This document shows positions 6,528 through 14,857 of a DNA stretch of 64,000 bases, piece after piece. This stretch comes from Halomonas faecis (lineage in GTDB: Bacteria; Pseudomonadota; Gammaproteobacteria; Pseudomonadales; Halomonadaceae). Every line of letters starts with the position of its first letter. Within the stretch, counting starts at the first letter, position 1. The position numbers and the translations under genes were made by a program. Where the stretch lies: contig NZ_JAACZO010000001.1 of assembly GCF_010993975.1 (NCBI RefSeq), positions 1 to 64,000 on the forward strand, in the 5' to 3' direction. Below the pieces are notes generated by a model. The model was not told the DNA's origin, did no database searches, and worked only from the letters and a program-made list of their open reading frames with translations.

Positions 6528-8870
6528 CTACAACCTCCCCAACCCACTCACCCGCATCACTTCCCTGGTCACGGCTTCATTCAGCATCCCGCGGCCGGTT
6601 TCCACCACAGTGAGCCAGTGGCGGGCGCGGGTGATGCCGGTGTAGACCAGCTCTCGGGTGAGGATGGGATTGGGGGCGTCGGGGAGCAGTAGGGCGGTGT
6701 GGGTGAATTCCGAGCCCTGGGATTTGTGCACTGTCATGGCGAACACGGTCTCCACCGCCTGCAGGCGGCTGGGCAGCACCCACTTGATCTTGCCGCTGCC
6801 ATCGGAGGCAGGGAAGGCGACGCGCAGTAGTTTTTTTCCTGGTTGGCGGGCGTCGGGCACGGCGAGGGCGATGCCGATGTCGCCGTTCATCAGCCCCAGG
6901 CCGTAGTCGTTGCGGGTGACCAGCACCGGGCGGCCTTCGAACCACCCCTGTTCCAACTCCAGGTCGCTGGCCTGGAGCCAGCCGGCGCGGCGCAGGGCGC
7001 GGCCGATGCGTGGGTTCAAGCCTTCGATGCCCCAGGGGCCTTTCCTCAGTGCGCAGAGCAGTTGGAAGCGGCCGTGGGCTTCGAGCACGTCGCGGGCCCA
7101 GTCGTCGAAGGGTTGGCGCGCTTCGCCTTCGCCGAAGGTGTTCGAGTCGGGACGTTTGCTGCGCAGCATTTCCAGGTAGTGGCAGTAGCCCACCGGCGGG
7201 GCGATGGGTTCGCCGCGGCGGTCGGTTCGGCCTTCGCCGCTATTGGCGAAGCCGGGCGGGTCGCCGTTCACCACCAGGCGATCCAGCGCCGGGTCGTCGG
7301 CGTCCGCCAGGGCAAGGCGGGCGATGTCGGCGTAACCCTGCTGGAAGATCTCGCGCACCGCGCGCTTCTTCGCCTTCTGCGCCTCTTTCTCGTTCTGTGA
7401 CTCTTGCTGATTCTGGTAGCCAAGCGGGCGGTTGACCGCTTCGGCAAGCCGGCCGATGCCGCTTTGCGCATCGAAGCGGTGGCTTACCCGCAGCATGGCG
7501 ATGGCTTGGTCCAGCGGCTGGCCGTCGGCGTCCTGGTACCGCTCGGGAACCGGCGTGCCGGTCACCCGTTCCAGCCAGTCGCAGGTGGCCGGGGTGTAGT
7601 GGCCGCCTTCGGCGCGCTGGCACAGGTCGCCGAGCACGGCGCCGGCCTCTACGGAGGCGAGCTGGTCCTTGTCGCCGAGCAGCACCAGCCGCGCGCGGCT
7701 GGGCAGGGCGCTGAGCACGGCGGCCATCATTTCGATGTCCACCATCGAGGCTTCGTCGATCACCAGCACGTCCAGCGCCAGGGGGTTGTCGGCGTGGTGG
7801 CGGAAGTGGCGGGTGTCCGGGCGCGAGCCTAACAGCCTATGTAGCGTCGTGACTTCCGTGGGGATGCTGTTTCGGAGCAGCGCTACTGCGCTCGACGATA
7901 CGGCGTTGGAGCCCTCCTCAAACTGCTCATTTACGTCTTGTAAACTCCGCGTTTTCGTCGGGCTCCGCCTTGTCTCGTCTTCGCTCGCTACGCGCGCGAG
8001 CAAGGGCGCAAGACCGCTCAGGTCGAGGCTTGCCACTTGGCCAGCAATGGAATCGTTGAGGCGCGCGGCGGCCTTGCCGGTGGGGGCGGCGAGGCGGATG
8101 CGCAGCGCTCGGGCACTTTCCGGCTCGGGGTTGCCAAGGGCCAACGCCTGGAGCAGGGCGAGCAGCTTGACCACGGTGGTGGTCTTGCCAGTGCCGGGGC
8201 CGCCGGTGATCACCGCGAAGGGCGAGCGGGCGGCCAGGGCGCAGGCGGCCTTCTGCCAGTCGATCTCCATGTTGGAGGAGAAGAGGGCGTCCAGGGCGGT
8301 GGCCAGGGTTTCGGCATCCGGTGCGGCTTCGGGGCGGCCGAGCCGGGCGGCGATACGGCTGCGGATCTCCTGCTCGTACTGCCAGTAGCGGCGCAGGTAG
8401 AGGCGGGGGCCTTGGTGTGAGTGACCGGACGAGGTGGCGCCGCGCACCAGCGGGGTGTGGCCGGGGGCGCCCCGGGCGGCATCGGCGACCAGTTCGGGGT
8501 GAGCGAGTGCTTGCTGCCAGCGTTCCAGGGTCAGGCCTCCGAGCACCTCGCTGGGCCGCGGCGGCGGGTCGCTGAGGTCGTCGCCCTCCGGCGGCAGCGA
8601 GAGGGCGAGGTCGGGCGCGGCCAGGGTCGCCGCCAGGTCGAGGCACACGTGGCCGCGGCCCAGCTGGTGGCTGGCCAGCGCTGCGGCGAGCAGCAGCGGC
8701 GTGGGGGCATCGGGCACCTCGCGTTGCAGGAATAGCGCCAGGGCGCGGTCCAGGGCGCGCAGCCAGCCGCGTGCCACCCAGCGCTCGAGCAGGGCGAGCA
8801 ATGCCGCGGTGTCCTCCAGGGCGGGGTGGGCCTCGGGCAGGTCGTCGAACAGGTCGTTCATCTCTTTCAT
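6528..8870 (-). CDS. recD: Exodeoxyribonuclease V alpha subunit (RecD)
   Basis: RecD is the 5'-3' helicase of the RecBCD enzyme, which processes double-strand breaks. The protein (780 residues) has Walker A GGPGTGKTTT near residue 222, LVIDEASMVD near 372, and the C-terminal motif MTVHKSQGSEF near 707. The start is set by the ATGA overlap with the recB stop (recB TGA 8867-8869, recD ATG 8868-8870), giving MKEMNDLFDD. The open frame continues far upstream but only as a recB shadow. Residues about 294-328 are an in-frame insertion derived from the structured repeat at 7886-7987, just before the conserved IPTEVTTLHRLLG. This lengthens the protein relative to typical RecD. Confidence 0.96.
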   Translation of the reverse strand: MKEMNDLFDDLPEAHPALEDTAALLALLERWVARGWLRALDRALALFLQREVPDAPTPLLLAAALASHQLGRGHVCLDLAATLAAPDLALSLPPEGDDLSDPPPRPSEVLGGLTLERWQQALAHPELVADAARGAPGHTPLVRGATSSGHSHQGPRLYLRRYWQYEQEIRSRIAARLGRPEAAPDAETLATALDALFSSNMEIDWQKAACALAARSPFAVITGGPGTGKTTTVVKLLALLQALALGNPEPESARALRIRLAAPTGKAAARLNDSIAGQVASLDLSGLAPLLARVASEDETRRSPTKTRSLQDVNEQFEEGSNAVSSSAVALLRNSIPTEVTTLHRLLGSRPDTRHFRHHADNPLALDVLVIDEASMVDIEMMAAVLSALPSRARLVLLGDKDQLASVEAGAVLGDLCQRAEGGHYTPATCDWLERVTGTPVPERYQDADGQPLDQAIAMLRVSHRFDAQSGIGRLAEAVNRPLGYQNQQESQNEKEAQKAKKRAVREIFQQGYADIARLALADADDPALDRLVVNGDPPGFANSGEGRTDRRGEPIAPPVGYCHYLEMLRSKRPDSNTFGEGEARQPFDDWARDVLEAHGRFQLLCALRKGPWGIEGLNPRIGRALRRAGWLQASDLELEQGWFEGRPVLVTRNDYGLGLMNGDIGIALAVPDARQPGKKLLRVAFPASDGSGKIKWVLPSRLQAVETVFAMTVHKSQGSEFTHTALLLPDAPNPILTRELVYTGITRARHWLTVVETGRGMLNEAVTREVMRVSGLGRL
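7886..7987. repeat. Structured repeat inside recD (copy B)
   Basis: The repeat is read on the plus strand. CTGCGCTC is followed by stem GACGA, TACGGCGTT, stem GGAGCCC, and a loop with TGCTCATTTAC and TTGTAAACTCCGC. Then come GGGCTCC, GCCTTGTC, TCGTC and TTCGCTCG. Both stem pairs (GACGA/TCGTC and GGAGCCC/GGGCTCC) are perfect. The unpaired segments match the copy in recB nearly exactly, while the stems differ. The element is translated in frame as part of RecD. Confidence 0.85.
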
Positions 8871-11800
8871 GCCGGCGTCTCCGCGTCCGTGGAGTGAGCG
8901 GTCGCTGTCGGCCCGTGGCCCTGGAAGAGCGCATCCAGCGTTTCGATCAGTGCGCGGGGTGGGCGCTCGGCGTGCACGCCGCGGCCGTCGCTGGCCGTGG
9001 CGGGGCCGATGCCGCGCAGGAAGACGGTCAGCGAGCCGCCGATGTGGCGGTCGTAGTCGTAGTCCGGCAGGCGCGCGGCGAGCAACCGGTGCAGGGCCAG
9101 CAGGTAGAGCGCGGCCTGCAGGTCGTAGCGTTTCTCGGCCATGGCGCCCCGCATGGCGTCGGGCGTGTAGGCGTCGTCGTCCGGCCCCAGATGGTTGGAT
9201 TTCCAGTCGAGCACGTAGTAGCGCCCCCGGTGTTCGAAGACCAGATCGATGAAGCCCTTGAGCATGCCGTTGAGGGTGTCGGCATCCAGCGCTGGGCGCA
9301 GGGCGCCGGCGAGTGTGTGAGCGCTTACGGGGGCGTCCAGTGCCTGAGTCGAAACGCGGTGCGCGGCGAACCAGAATTCCATCTCCACCTGGTAGTCGGT
9401 GAGTTCGCTGAGCCGCATCGGGCCGGCGTCGGGCAGTGGCAGCGGGGTGGAAAGCAGCCCGCCCAGCCAGCCGTCGAGCGTTTCCAGCCAGCCGGTCCAG
9501 CCGCGCAGCTGGGTGCGGCGGGCGAGCATGTCTTCGCGCTGGGCGGCGTCCTCTGCGGCGCGGGCGAAGCCGTGCTGGCCGGCCCATTCCAGCAGGCCGT
9601 GGAGAAAAGTGCCGGGCCCGGGGCCCCGCGGAAACCGATGCATGGAACGATCTGCGCTCGGCCATACTGCGTTGATATCTCGCTCGAAATGCTCATTTAC
9701 TGGCTTGTAAACTCCGCTTTCTCGCGAGATATCGCCTTGTCTGGCCATCGCTCGATGGCGTTCCATATCTGGATCTGTCCTATCTCGAGGCTCGTCCATC
9801 ACCTCGAAGGCGGTGGCCTCCAGCGGCGTGGTGGGTTCGGGCAGATTGGCGGCACTGGTCGCCATGGCTAGCATGCCATCGGGCGCCGTGGGCGCCATGG
9901 TAGGGGCGCTGTGGAGTAAGTCAGTGCTCGCTGGGGCGGTCTGCGGTTCGAGCAGGGTGTCACCGATGCGCAGCGCCGAGTAGCTGGCGATCCACCACTG
10001 CTCGCGGGCCGGGCGTTTGGGCAGCCGTGCCTCGCCCAGCTCGCCGTCGCCCTGCGCCGGGGTGAAGCGCTCGGCGGTGGCCGGCGGTGCCGGCTGAATG
10101 GCGATGGCGGGCTCGTTGCCTTTGAGAGCGGCCAGTTTGTCACCGAGATTCTCCGGCGTCAGCGATTCGCCGTTGCTGAGCAGCTGACCCAAGGCGCTGG
10201 CTTCCAGCCCCTTGAGCGGGGCGATGCCCAGCCAGGTGGCGTGGCGGGCGCGGGTCAGCGCTACGTAGAGCTTGCGCAGGTCTTCGCCCAGGCGCTCGCG
10301 CTCGGCGATGGCGAGCGTCGTCTCGTCGGCGGTCAGGCTCAGGCGCAGTCGGCCTTCGGCGTCGTGCCAGCGCAGCGGCGAGTCGTCGGGTTTGGTGGGG
10401 CGGTGGTTGCCGATGAACGGCAGGAACACCAGCGGGTACTCCAGCCCCTTGGACTTGTGGATGGTGATCACCTGCACCAGGTCGGCGTCGCTCTCCAGGC
10501 GCAGCTTGTGGGCCTCGCCCTGGTCGTCGGGGTCGGCGATGGCCTCGGCCAGGAAGCGGATCAGTGCGTGTTCGCCGTCCAGCTCCTGGCTGGCGTGCTG
10601 CAGCAGTTCGCCCAGATGCAGCAGATCGGTCAACCAGCGCTCGCCGTCGCCCGCCGACTCAACGGCCAGCAGTCGACCGGGCACCTCGAAGTCGCTCATC
10701 AGCCGGCGCACCAGCGGCAGCACGCCCTGGCGCTGCCACAGGCGGTGGTAGTCGCGGAACTGCAGCACCCGCGCTTCCCAGGCCAGCTCGTCCTGCTGCA
10801 GGCGGTCCAGGTCGGCGAGATCCAGCCCCAGGCTGGGGGTGGCCAGGGCCGCGCGCAGCAGCCGGTCGTCCTCGGGGTCGGCGCAGGCGCGCAGCCAGGC
10901 TTCGAGCTCGCCGGCCATGGGCGAGGCGAACACCTTGTCCTTGTCGGAGAGGTAGACGCTCTTCACCCCGCGCCGGGCCAGGGCGCGGCGGATCTCGCGG
11001 GCCTCGTTGATGCCGTTGACCAGCACCGCCATGTCCGAGGGGGCGAGTGCCTGGAAGGTTTCGCCATCGTCGAAGCCTGCCGTGCCATGCCGGCCGCTCT
11101 CCAGCAGGGCGACCATCCGCGAGGCGCAGCGCTCGGCCATCTCGCCCATGTAGGCGCCCTTGCCGAGGGAATCGTCGGCGTCCAGTTGCCAGAGGGTCAT
11201 GGCCGGCTGGGGCTGGCCGTCGACGGTCAGGGCATCCTGTCTGCCTTTGGCTTTCACCGCTGTGAAAGGCACGGGATTGCTGCCGTCGCTTTCCTTGAAC
11301 AGGAAGGCGCCGGTCGGGTGAGCTTCGGCGAATGCGAAGCAGCGATTCACCGCGGCGACCATGGCAGCGCTGGAGCGGTAGTTGGTGCCCAGGGTGACAT
11401 GGCGGCCGGCGGTGTCGCGGCGCGCTTGCAGGTAGGTGTGGATGTCGGCGCCGCGGAAGGCGTAGATCGCCTGCTTGGGGTCGCCGATCAGGAAGACGCC
11501 GGTTTCCGGCGAATTCTCGGCCAGGCGGTAGACCCGGTCGAAGATGCGGTACTGCACCGGGTCGGTGTCCTGGAATTCGTCGACCAGCGCCACCGGGAAC
11601 TGCTGGCGAATGCGCTGGGCCAGGGCCTCGGCGCTGGGGCCATTCAGGGCCCGGTCGAGCGCCCTGTCGAGATGGATGAGCAAGTCGTTGGGGCCCATCT
11701 CGGCGCGGCGCTCTTGCTCGCGCTCCAGGCGCGCCCGGCACCATTGCACGGCGTGGATCAGCAGGTCGGCGCGAGGTTCGGGCAGGCTGGCCAGCGCTTC

Positions 11801-12991
11801 GGGCAGGGCGGCCAGGGCCTGCCAGGCCTCCGGAAGGGGCGGCGTGCCTTCCTTCCAGATCTCCGCCATACCCTCGGGGGTGAGGCGCTTCCAGGCGGCG
11901 GGGGTAAGTGCCGGGCGAATCGCCTCGCCCTCGGCCCACTCGCGCAGTGCGCCCAGCCAGTTGGCGCGGCTCTTGGCGTTGAAGCTCTGCCCTTTGAAGG
12001 CCTTGCGCTGGGCGGCGTCTTCCAGGGCCGGTTCGAGTTCGTCGAGCCAGGCGGCCCAGGGCGCCTTGAGTTCGGTCAGGCGCGCATCGCGCTCGGCCCG
12101 GGCGGCGGCCAGGGTCTCGGCGGGGGGCGGGGCGTCGTGATCGAGGGCATCGTCTCTATGGCTATGAAGCGCTTCGCTATGGGGCAGCAGCGGGCGCACG
12201 GCGGCGTAGAGCGGGCACCGGCCCTCGGTGGGAGCATCCCAGTACTGGGCGATCTCGGCCAGCGCCTCGGCATCCAGCGGGTAGTAGAAACTGCGCCAGT
12301 AGTCGCGCACCACTTCCTGTTCGAGTTCGCTCTGGTCGGTCTCCAGCTCCAGCGAGAACAGGCTGCCGCTGTCGAAGGCGTGCTCGCGCAGCATGCGGTA
12401 GCACCAGCTGTGGATGGTGGAGACGGCGGCTTCGTCCATCCACTCGGCGGCCAGCTGCAAGCGCCGCGCGCAGGCGGGCCAGCTGGCCGGGTCGTATTGG
12501 TCGCGGAGGGCCAGGAGGAGTGGATCGAGACCCTCGCTACGGCCTGTCTCTGGCGCCCCTTGGCCAGTCTCACTGGCGGCTTCGTCAGCAGGTCTCCGCG
12601 GAGGCGCTGTGAACCCTTCCCTGGGCGCTGCATTCGGCATCCCTGCCGAATGACCTCCGCTATGACCTGCTCCCGAAGCCTCGGCGAGGCTCAGGTCCGG
12701 CCCACGTCCTTCAAGAAACACATTGGCGGCTTCCACCAGCCGCGCCCGAATGCGCTCGCGCAGTTCCTGGGTGGCGGCATTGGTGAAAGTCACCACGAGG
12801 ATTTCCGGCGGCGTCAGGGGGCGTGAGAAGGCCGTCTCGTCCTCGGTCGAGCGGGCGCCGAGCGCCAGGCGCACGTAGAGCAGGGCGATGGTGAAGGTCT
12901 TGCCCGTTCCTGCGCTGGCCTCGATCAGGCGGCTGCCGTGCAAGGGGAAGTGGAGTGGATCCAGCGCGACTGGCTGCGCGACGTCGCTCAT
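8867..12991 (-). CDS. recB: Exodeoxyribonuclease V beta subunit (RecB)
   Basis: RecB is the 3'-5' helicase-nuclease subunit of RecBCD. The 1374-residue protein has IEASAGTGKTFTIAL near residue 23, VDEFQDTDPVQYRIFDRVY near 467, GDPKQAIYAFRGADIHTYL just after, and ITIHKSKGLEYPLVFLP. The C-terminal nuclease core is GFIDLVFEH....YVLDWKSNHLG near 1245-1265. It is longer than E. coli RecB (about 1180). Two low-similarity segments coincide with repeats: residues about 110-131 (palindromic repeat at 12598-12660) and about 1075-1116 (structured repeat at 9642-9766), both in linkers. The start ATG 12991 has GGGAG upstream. It forms one operon with recD (4-base overlap), but recC lies 5.2 kb away. Confidence 0.96.
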   Translation of the reverse strand: MSDVAQPVALDPLHFPLHGSRLIEASAGTGKTFTIALLYVRLALGARSTEDETAFSRPLTPPEILVVTFTNAATQELRERIRARLVEAANVFLEGRGPDLSLAEASGAGHSGGHSAGMPNAAPREGFTAPPRRPADEAASETGQGAPETGRSEGLDPLLLALRDQYDPASWPACARRLQLAAEWMDEAAVSTIHSWCYRMLREHAFDSGSLFSLELETDQSELEQEVVRDYWRSFYYPLDAEALAEIAQYWDAPTEGRCPLYAAVRPLLPHSEALHSHRDDALDHDAPPPAETLAAARAERDARLTELKAPWAAWLDELEPALEDAAQRKAFKGQSFNAKSRANWLGALREWAEGEAIRPALTPAAWKRLTPEGMAEIWKEGTPPLPEAWQALAALPEALASLPEPRADLLIHAVQWCRARLEREQERRAEMGPNDLLIHLDRALDRALNGPSAEALAQRIRQQFPVALVDEFQDTDPVQYRIFDRVYRLAENSPETGVFLIGDPKQAIYAFRGADIHTYLQARRDTAGRHVTLGTNYRSSAAMVAAVNRCFAFAEAHPTGAFLFKESDGSNPVPFTAVKAKGRQDALTVDGQPQPAMTLWQLDADDSLGKGAYMGEMAERCASRMVALLESGRHGTAGFDDGETFQALAPSDMAVLVNGINEAREIRRALARRGVKSVYLSDKDKVFASPMAGELEAWLRACADPEDDRLLRAALATPSLGLDLADLDRLQQDELAWEARVLQFRDYHRLWQRQGVLPLVRRLMSDFEVPGRLLAVESAGDGERWLTDLLHLGELLQHASQELDGEHALIRFLAEAIADPDDQGEAHKLRLESDADLVQVITIHKSKGLEYPLVFLPFIGNHRPTKPDDSPLRWHDAEGRLRLSLTADETTLAIAERERLGEDLRKLYVALTRARHATWLGIAPLKGLEASALGQLLSNGESLTPENLGDKLAALKGNEPAIAIQPAPPATAERFTPAQGDGELGEARLPKRPAREQWWIASYSALRIGDTLLEPQTAPASTDLLHSAPTMAPTAPDGMLAMATSAANLPEPTTPLEATAFEVMDEPRDRTDPDMERHRAMARQGDISRESGVYKPVNEHFERDINAVWPSADRSMHRFPRGPGPGTFLHGLLEWAGQHGFARAAEDAAQREDMLARRTQLRGWTGWLETLDGWLGGLLSTPLPLPDAGPMRLSELTDYQVEMEFWFAAHRVSTQALDAPVSAHTLAGALRPALDADTLNGMLKGFIDLVFEHRGRYYVLDWKSNHLGPDDDAYTPDAMRGAMAEKRYDLQAALYLLALHRLLAARLPDYDYDRHIGGSLTVFLRGIGPATASDGRGVHAERPPRALIETLDALFQGHGPTATAHSTDAETPA
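9642..9766. repeat. Structured repeat inside recB (copy A)
   Basis: On the plus strand the order is ATGGAACG, CTGCGCTC, stem GGCCA, TACTGCGTT and stem GATATCTCGC. A loop with TGCTCATTTAC and TTGTAAACTCCGC follows, then GCGAGATATC, GCCTTGTC, TGGCC, ATCGCTCG and CGTTCCAT. All three stem pairs are perfect. The unpaired blocks are shared with the recD copy. The core 9652-9754 is 103 bases and is translated in frame within RecB, shortly before the FLHGLLEWA motif. Confidence 0.87.
12598..12660. repeat. Branched palindromic repeat inside recB 5' region
   Basis: Outer arms GCGGAGG (12598-12604) and CCTCCGC (12654-12660) enclose a perfect 9-bp hairpin CATTCGGCA-TCCC-TGCCGAATG (12631-12652) and a weaker ACCC/GGG hairpin. 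The form is that of a multi-branched REP-like or MITE-like element. It lies in frame in the recB N-terminal linker and encodes a Gly/Pro/Ala-rich insert unlike usual RecB sequence. Confidence 0.6.
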
Positions 12992-13301
12992 TAGCTATCT
13001 CCCTTGACGGCGTAAGGGGCTAGCGCCTTTCGCTGCCTGGCGAAGCAGGCCTACCGGGCGGTCACCATCGACCACCACGAAGCCAAAAAGAAGAAGGGCA
13101 GCAGAAAGCGACATGGGCTCCTCAATAAACTCGAGCAAGCCCACATGGTGCACTAGGCGGCATTTTTACTCTACCGGGTAGCTATCCATTGGCTTAGACC
13201 ACGTTTCAAAACCAGCCGCTGCAGAGGTGCCTTGAGTCCGAGTTCTGGCCATAGCGTCATGGCAACGCTGTGGCCAAGGCTTCTCGTGAAGGCTCTGCGT
13301 A
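12992..13301. other. Gap between recB start and the inserted block
   Basis: These 310 bases contain no gene I can support. Just upstream of recB the minus strand can be read as LAPYAVKGDS then TAA overlapping the recB ATG (TAATG). This looks like a leftover recC 3' end, because the present recC C-terminus has a similar LLAPVHLAVKGN. On the plus strand 13040-13156 encode a short basic run (AKKKKGSRKRHGLL) of unknown origin. A small palindrome CTACCGGGTAG lies near 13172. Confidence 0.45.
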
Positions 13302-14723
13302 TCATACATGTCGCTGGAGGAGGGCCTCGAGGTGTCGGCAACTGCTCTCGAGGACCGCATCCGATAGGTTAGTCACGCCAAGTAGTAGTCCACTTGTCGC
13401 CGTACCATTGTTATCGGCATACCAGGTAGACAGTGGTGCAGGAGCGAGCTCCAGCGCCTCAGCAGCTTCTGCGATTTTTACATCATCGGCTCCGTCCGGC
13501 AGTGTCAGCAGTAGGGATAGTCCTGCCATGGTGTTGGGTGACAACCCTTGCCCTAGTTGTTGCAGCAAGGCATCGCGGCGCTGAGCATATAGCCTCTTCA
13601 TGCGCCGGATATGGCGTAAGTAGTAGCCATCACGCATGAAAGCCGCAACGGTCAACTGGGTCGCTAACGATGAAGCTGGCGATAGTGCAGCAGCAACGTC
13701 TCCGAAAAGGTTCACCAGCGCCGATGGCACGACCATGAAACCGAGCCGCAGAGTGGGGCTGATGGTCTTGCTGAAGGTTCCGATATGGATGACGCGTCCA
13801 TCGCCGTCCAGTGATGCCAGCGCTGGAGCGGCCTTGCCACTGAGCTTTAGTTCGCTGAGGTAGTCGTCTTCGATGACCCAGGCGTCTGTCGCAGCCGCCC
13901 ATTGGAGCAGGGCGCACCGCCTGGCCAGCGAGAGCGATACGCCCAGTGGTGCCTGTTGACTGGCCGTGACAATGGCGAGAGACGCATCTGGAGCACGCCT
14001 TAACCCCTCAGCGACATCCAGTCCCTCTGTGTCGACCGAGATGGGGACCGGAATGTAGCCGGCCAGTGATATCGCTCGATTAGCTAGTGGGTAGCCAGGA
14101 TCCTCTACCCAGACCTGCCGGTTACCAAGCTCAAGCGCGTGCAGGGCAAGGCCAAGTGCGCCGGCATAGCCGTTGGTGATGATGACCTGGTCGGCGGAAC
14201 ACGGTAGACCGCGAGCGACCGAGAGATAGGCGGCGACTTCCTTTCGCAGCTCCCTTTCTCCCCGAGGATCGTGGTAGCGAGTGGCTTCCATGGCGGCCAG
14301 TCGTGAATAGCGAGTGATGGTGCGGGACCATACCTTGTAAGGAAACATATCCGACGCCGGAACACCGACCTGAAAGGGTTTCGGCGAGCTGTCGAAATCA
14401 CGGTAGAGCTCTGGCAGTGGCAGCCGAGTGGGAATCTCGTCAGGGCTGGTCTGGACGGCGGGCAATGGGCTCGCGACGAAGGTTCCAGCGGCACCGCGAG
14501 CGATTACCAGTTGGTCGTCGGCCAGCCGTTCATAGGCGGTTTTTACCGTGCCTCTGGCAACACTCAACTGGGTGGCTAGATCGTGCCAGGAGGGGAGACG
14601 TGCCCCCTCATAGAGATGCCCCTCGCGGATCGCGGTGGCAATGCTGTCGTGTATCTGCTCGGCCAGCGAACGTCGGTGGAGCCGATCAACGGCGATGCGG
14701 AGAGAGTTCATGGTTCGAGTCAT
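13302..14723 (-). CDS. MocR-type GntR/aminotransferase transcriptional regulator
   Basis: The 473-residue protein joins an N-terminal GntR winged helix (residues about 10-80, with LPSWHDLATQLSVARGTVK) to an aminotransferase fold I domain that binds pyridoxal phosphate. The fold I part carries ITNGYAGALGLALHALEL, VWVEDPGYP, VIEDDYLSEL and the Schiff-base lysine region HIGTFSKTISPTLRLG. This is the MocR/PdxR class, which often controls vitamin B6, GABA or taurine genes. The divergent neighbours are redox genes, so its target is not obvious. Start ATG 14723 is used. ATG 14711 is possible, and neither has a strong ribosome-binding site. The gene is part of the block that separates recC from recB. 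Confidence 0.88.
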   Translation of the reverse strand: MTRTMNSLRIAVDRLHRRSLAEQIHDSIATAIREGHLYEGARLPSWHDLATQLSVARGTVKTAYERLADDQLVIARGAAGTFVASPLPAVQTSPDEIPTRLPLPELYRDFDSSPKPFQVGVPASDMFPYKVWSRTITRYSRLAAMEATRYHDPRGERELRKEVAAYLSVARGLPCSADQVIITNGYAGALGLALHALELGNRQVWVEDPGYPLANRAISLAGYIPVPISVDTEGLDVAEGLRRAPDASLAIVTASQQAPLGVSLSLARRCALLQWAAATDAWVIEDDYLSELKLSGKAAPALASLDGDGRVIHIGTFSKTISPTLRLGFMVVPSALVNLFGDVAAALSPASSLATQLTVAAFMRDGYYLRHIRRMKRLYAQRRDALLQQLGQGLSPNTMAGLSLLLTLPDGADDVKIAEAAEALELAPAPLSTWYADNNGTATSGLLLGVTNLSDAVLESSCRHLEALLQRHV

Positions 14724-14857
14724 GGTATATCGACATTGTCAGTTCTTGGTGCTTTTTTCTGTACTGTGCGACGCCCAGACTACTCTCCTGACTAATCACT
14801 CTCCACTGCTGCTGAAACGCTAATCAGCTGCAGTTCAGGCCGACAAGGAATTTCAAG

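Noticed and set aside
6528..9665. RecD as a 1045-residue protein
   Set aside because: The upstream third is a shadow of recB read in another frame. The ATGA overlap with the recB stop fixes the start at 8870.
10241..12826. Long plus-strand open frame (861 codons) opposite recB
   Set aside because: It is rich in Gly/Gln/Ala/Val repeats typical of antisense frames in GC-rich genes, matches no domain, and recB is unambiguous.
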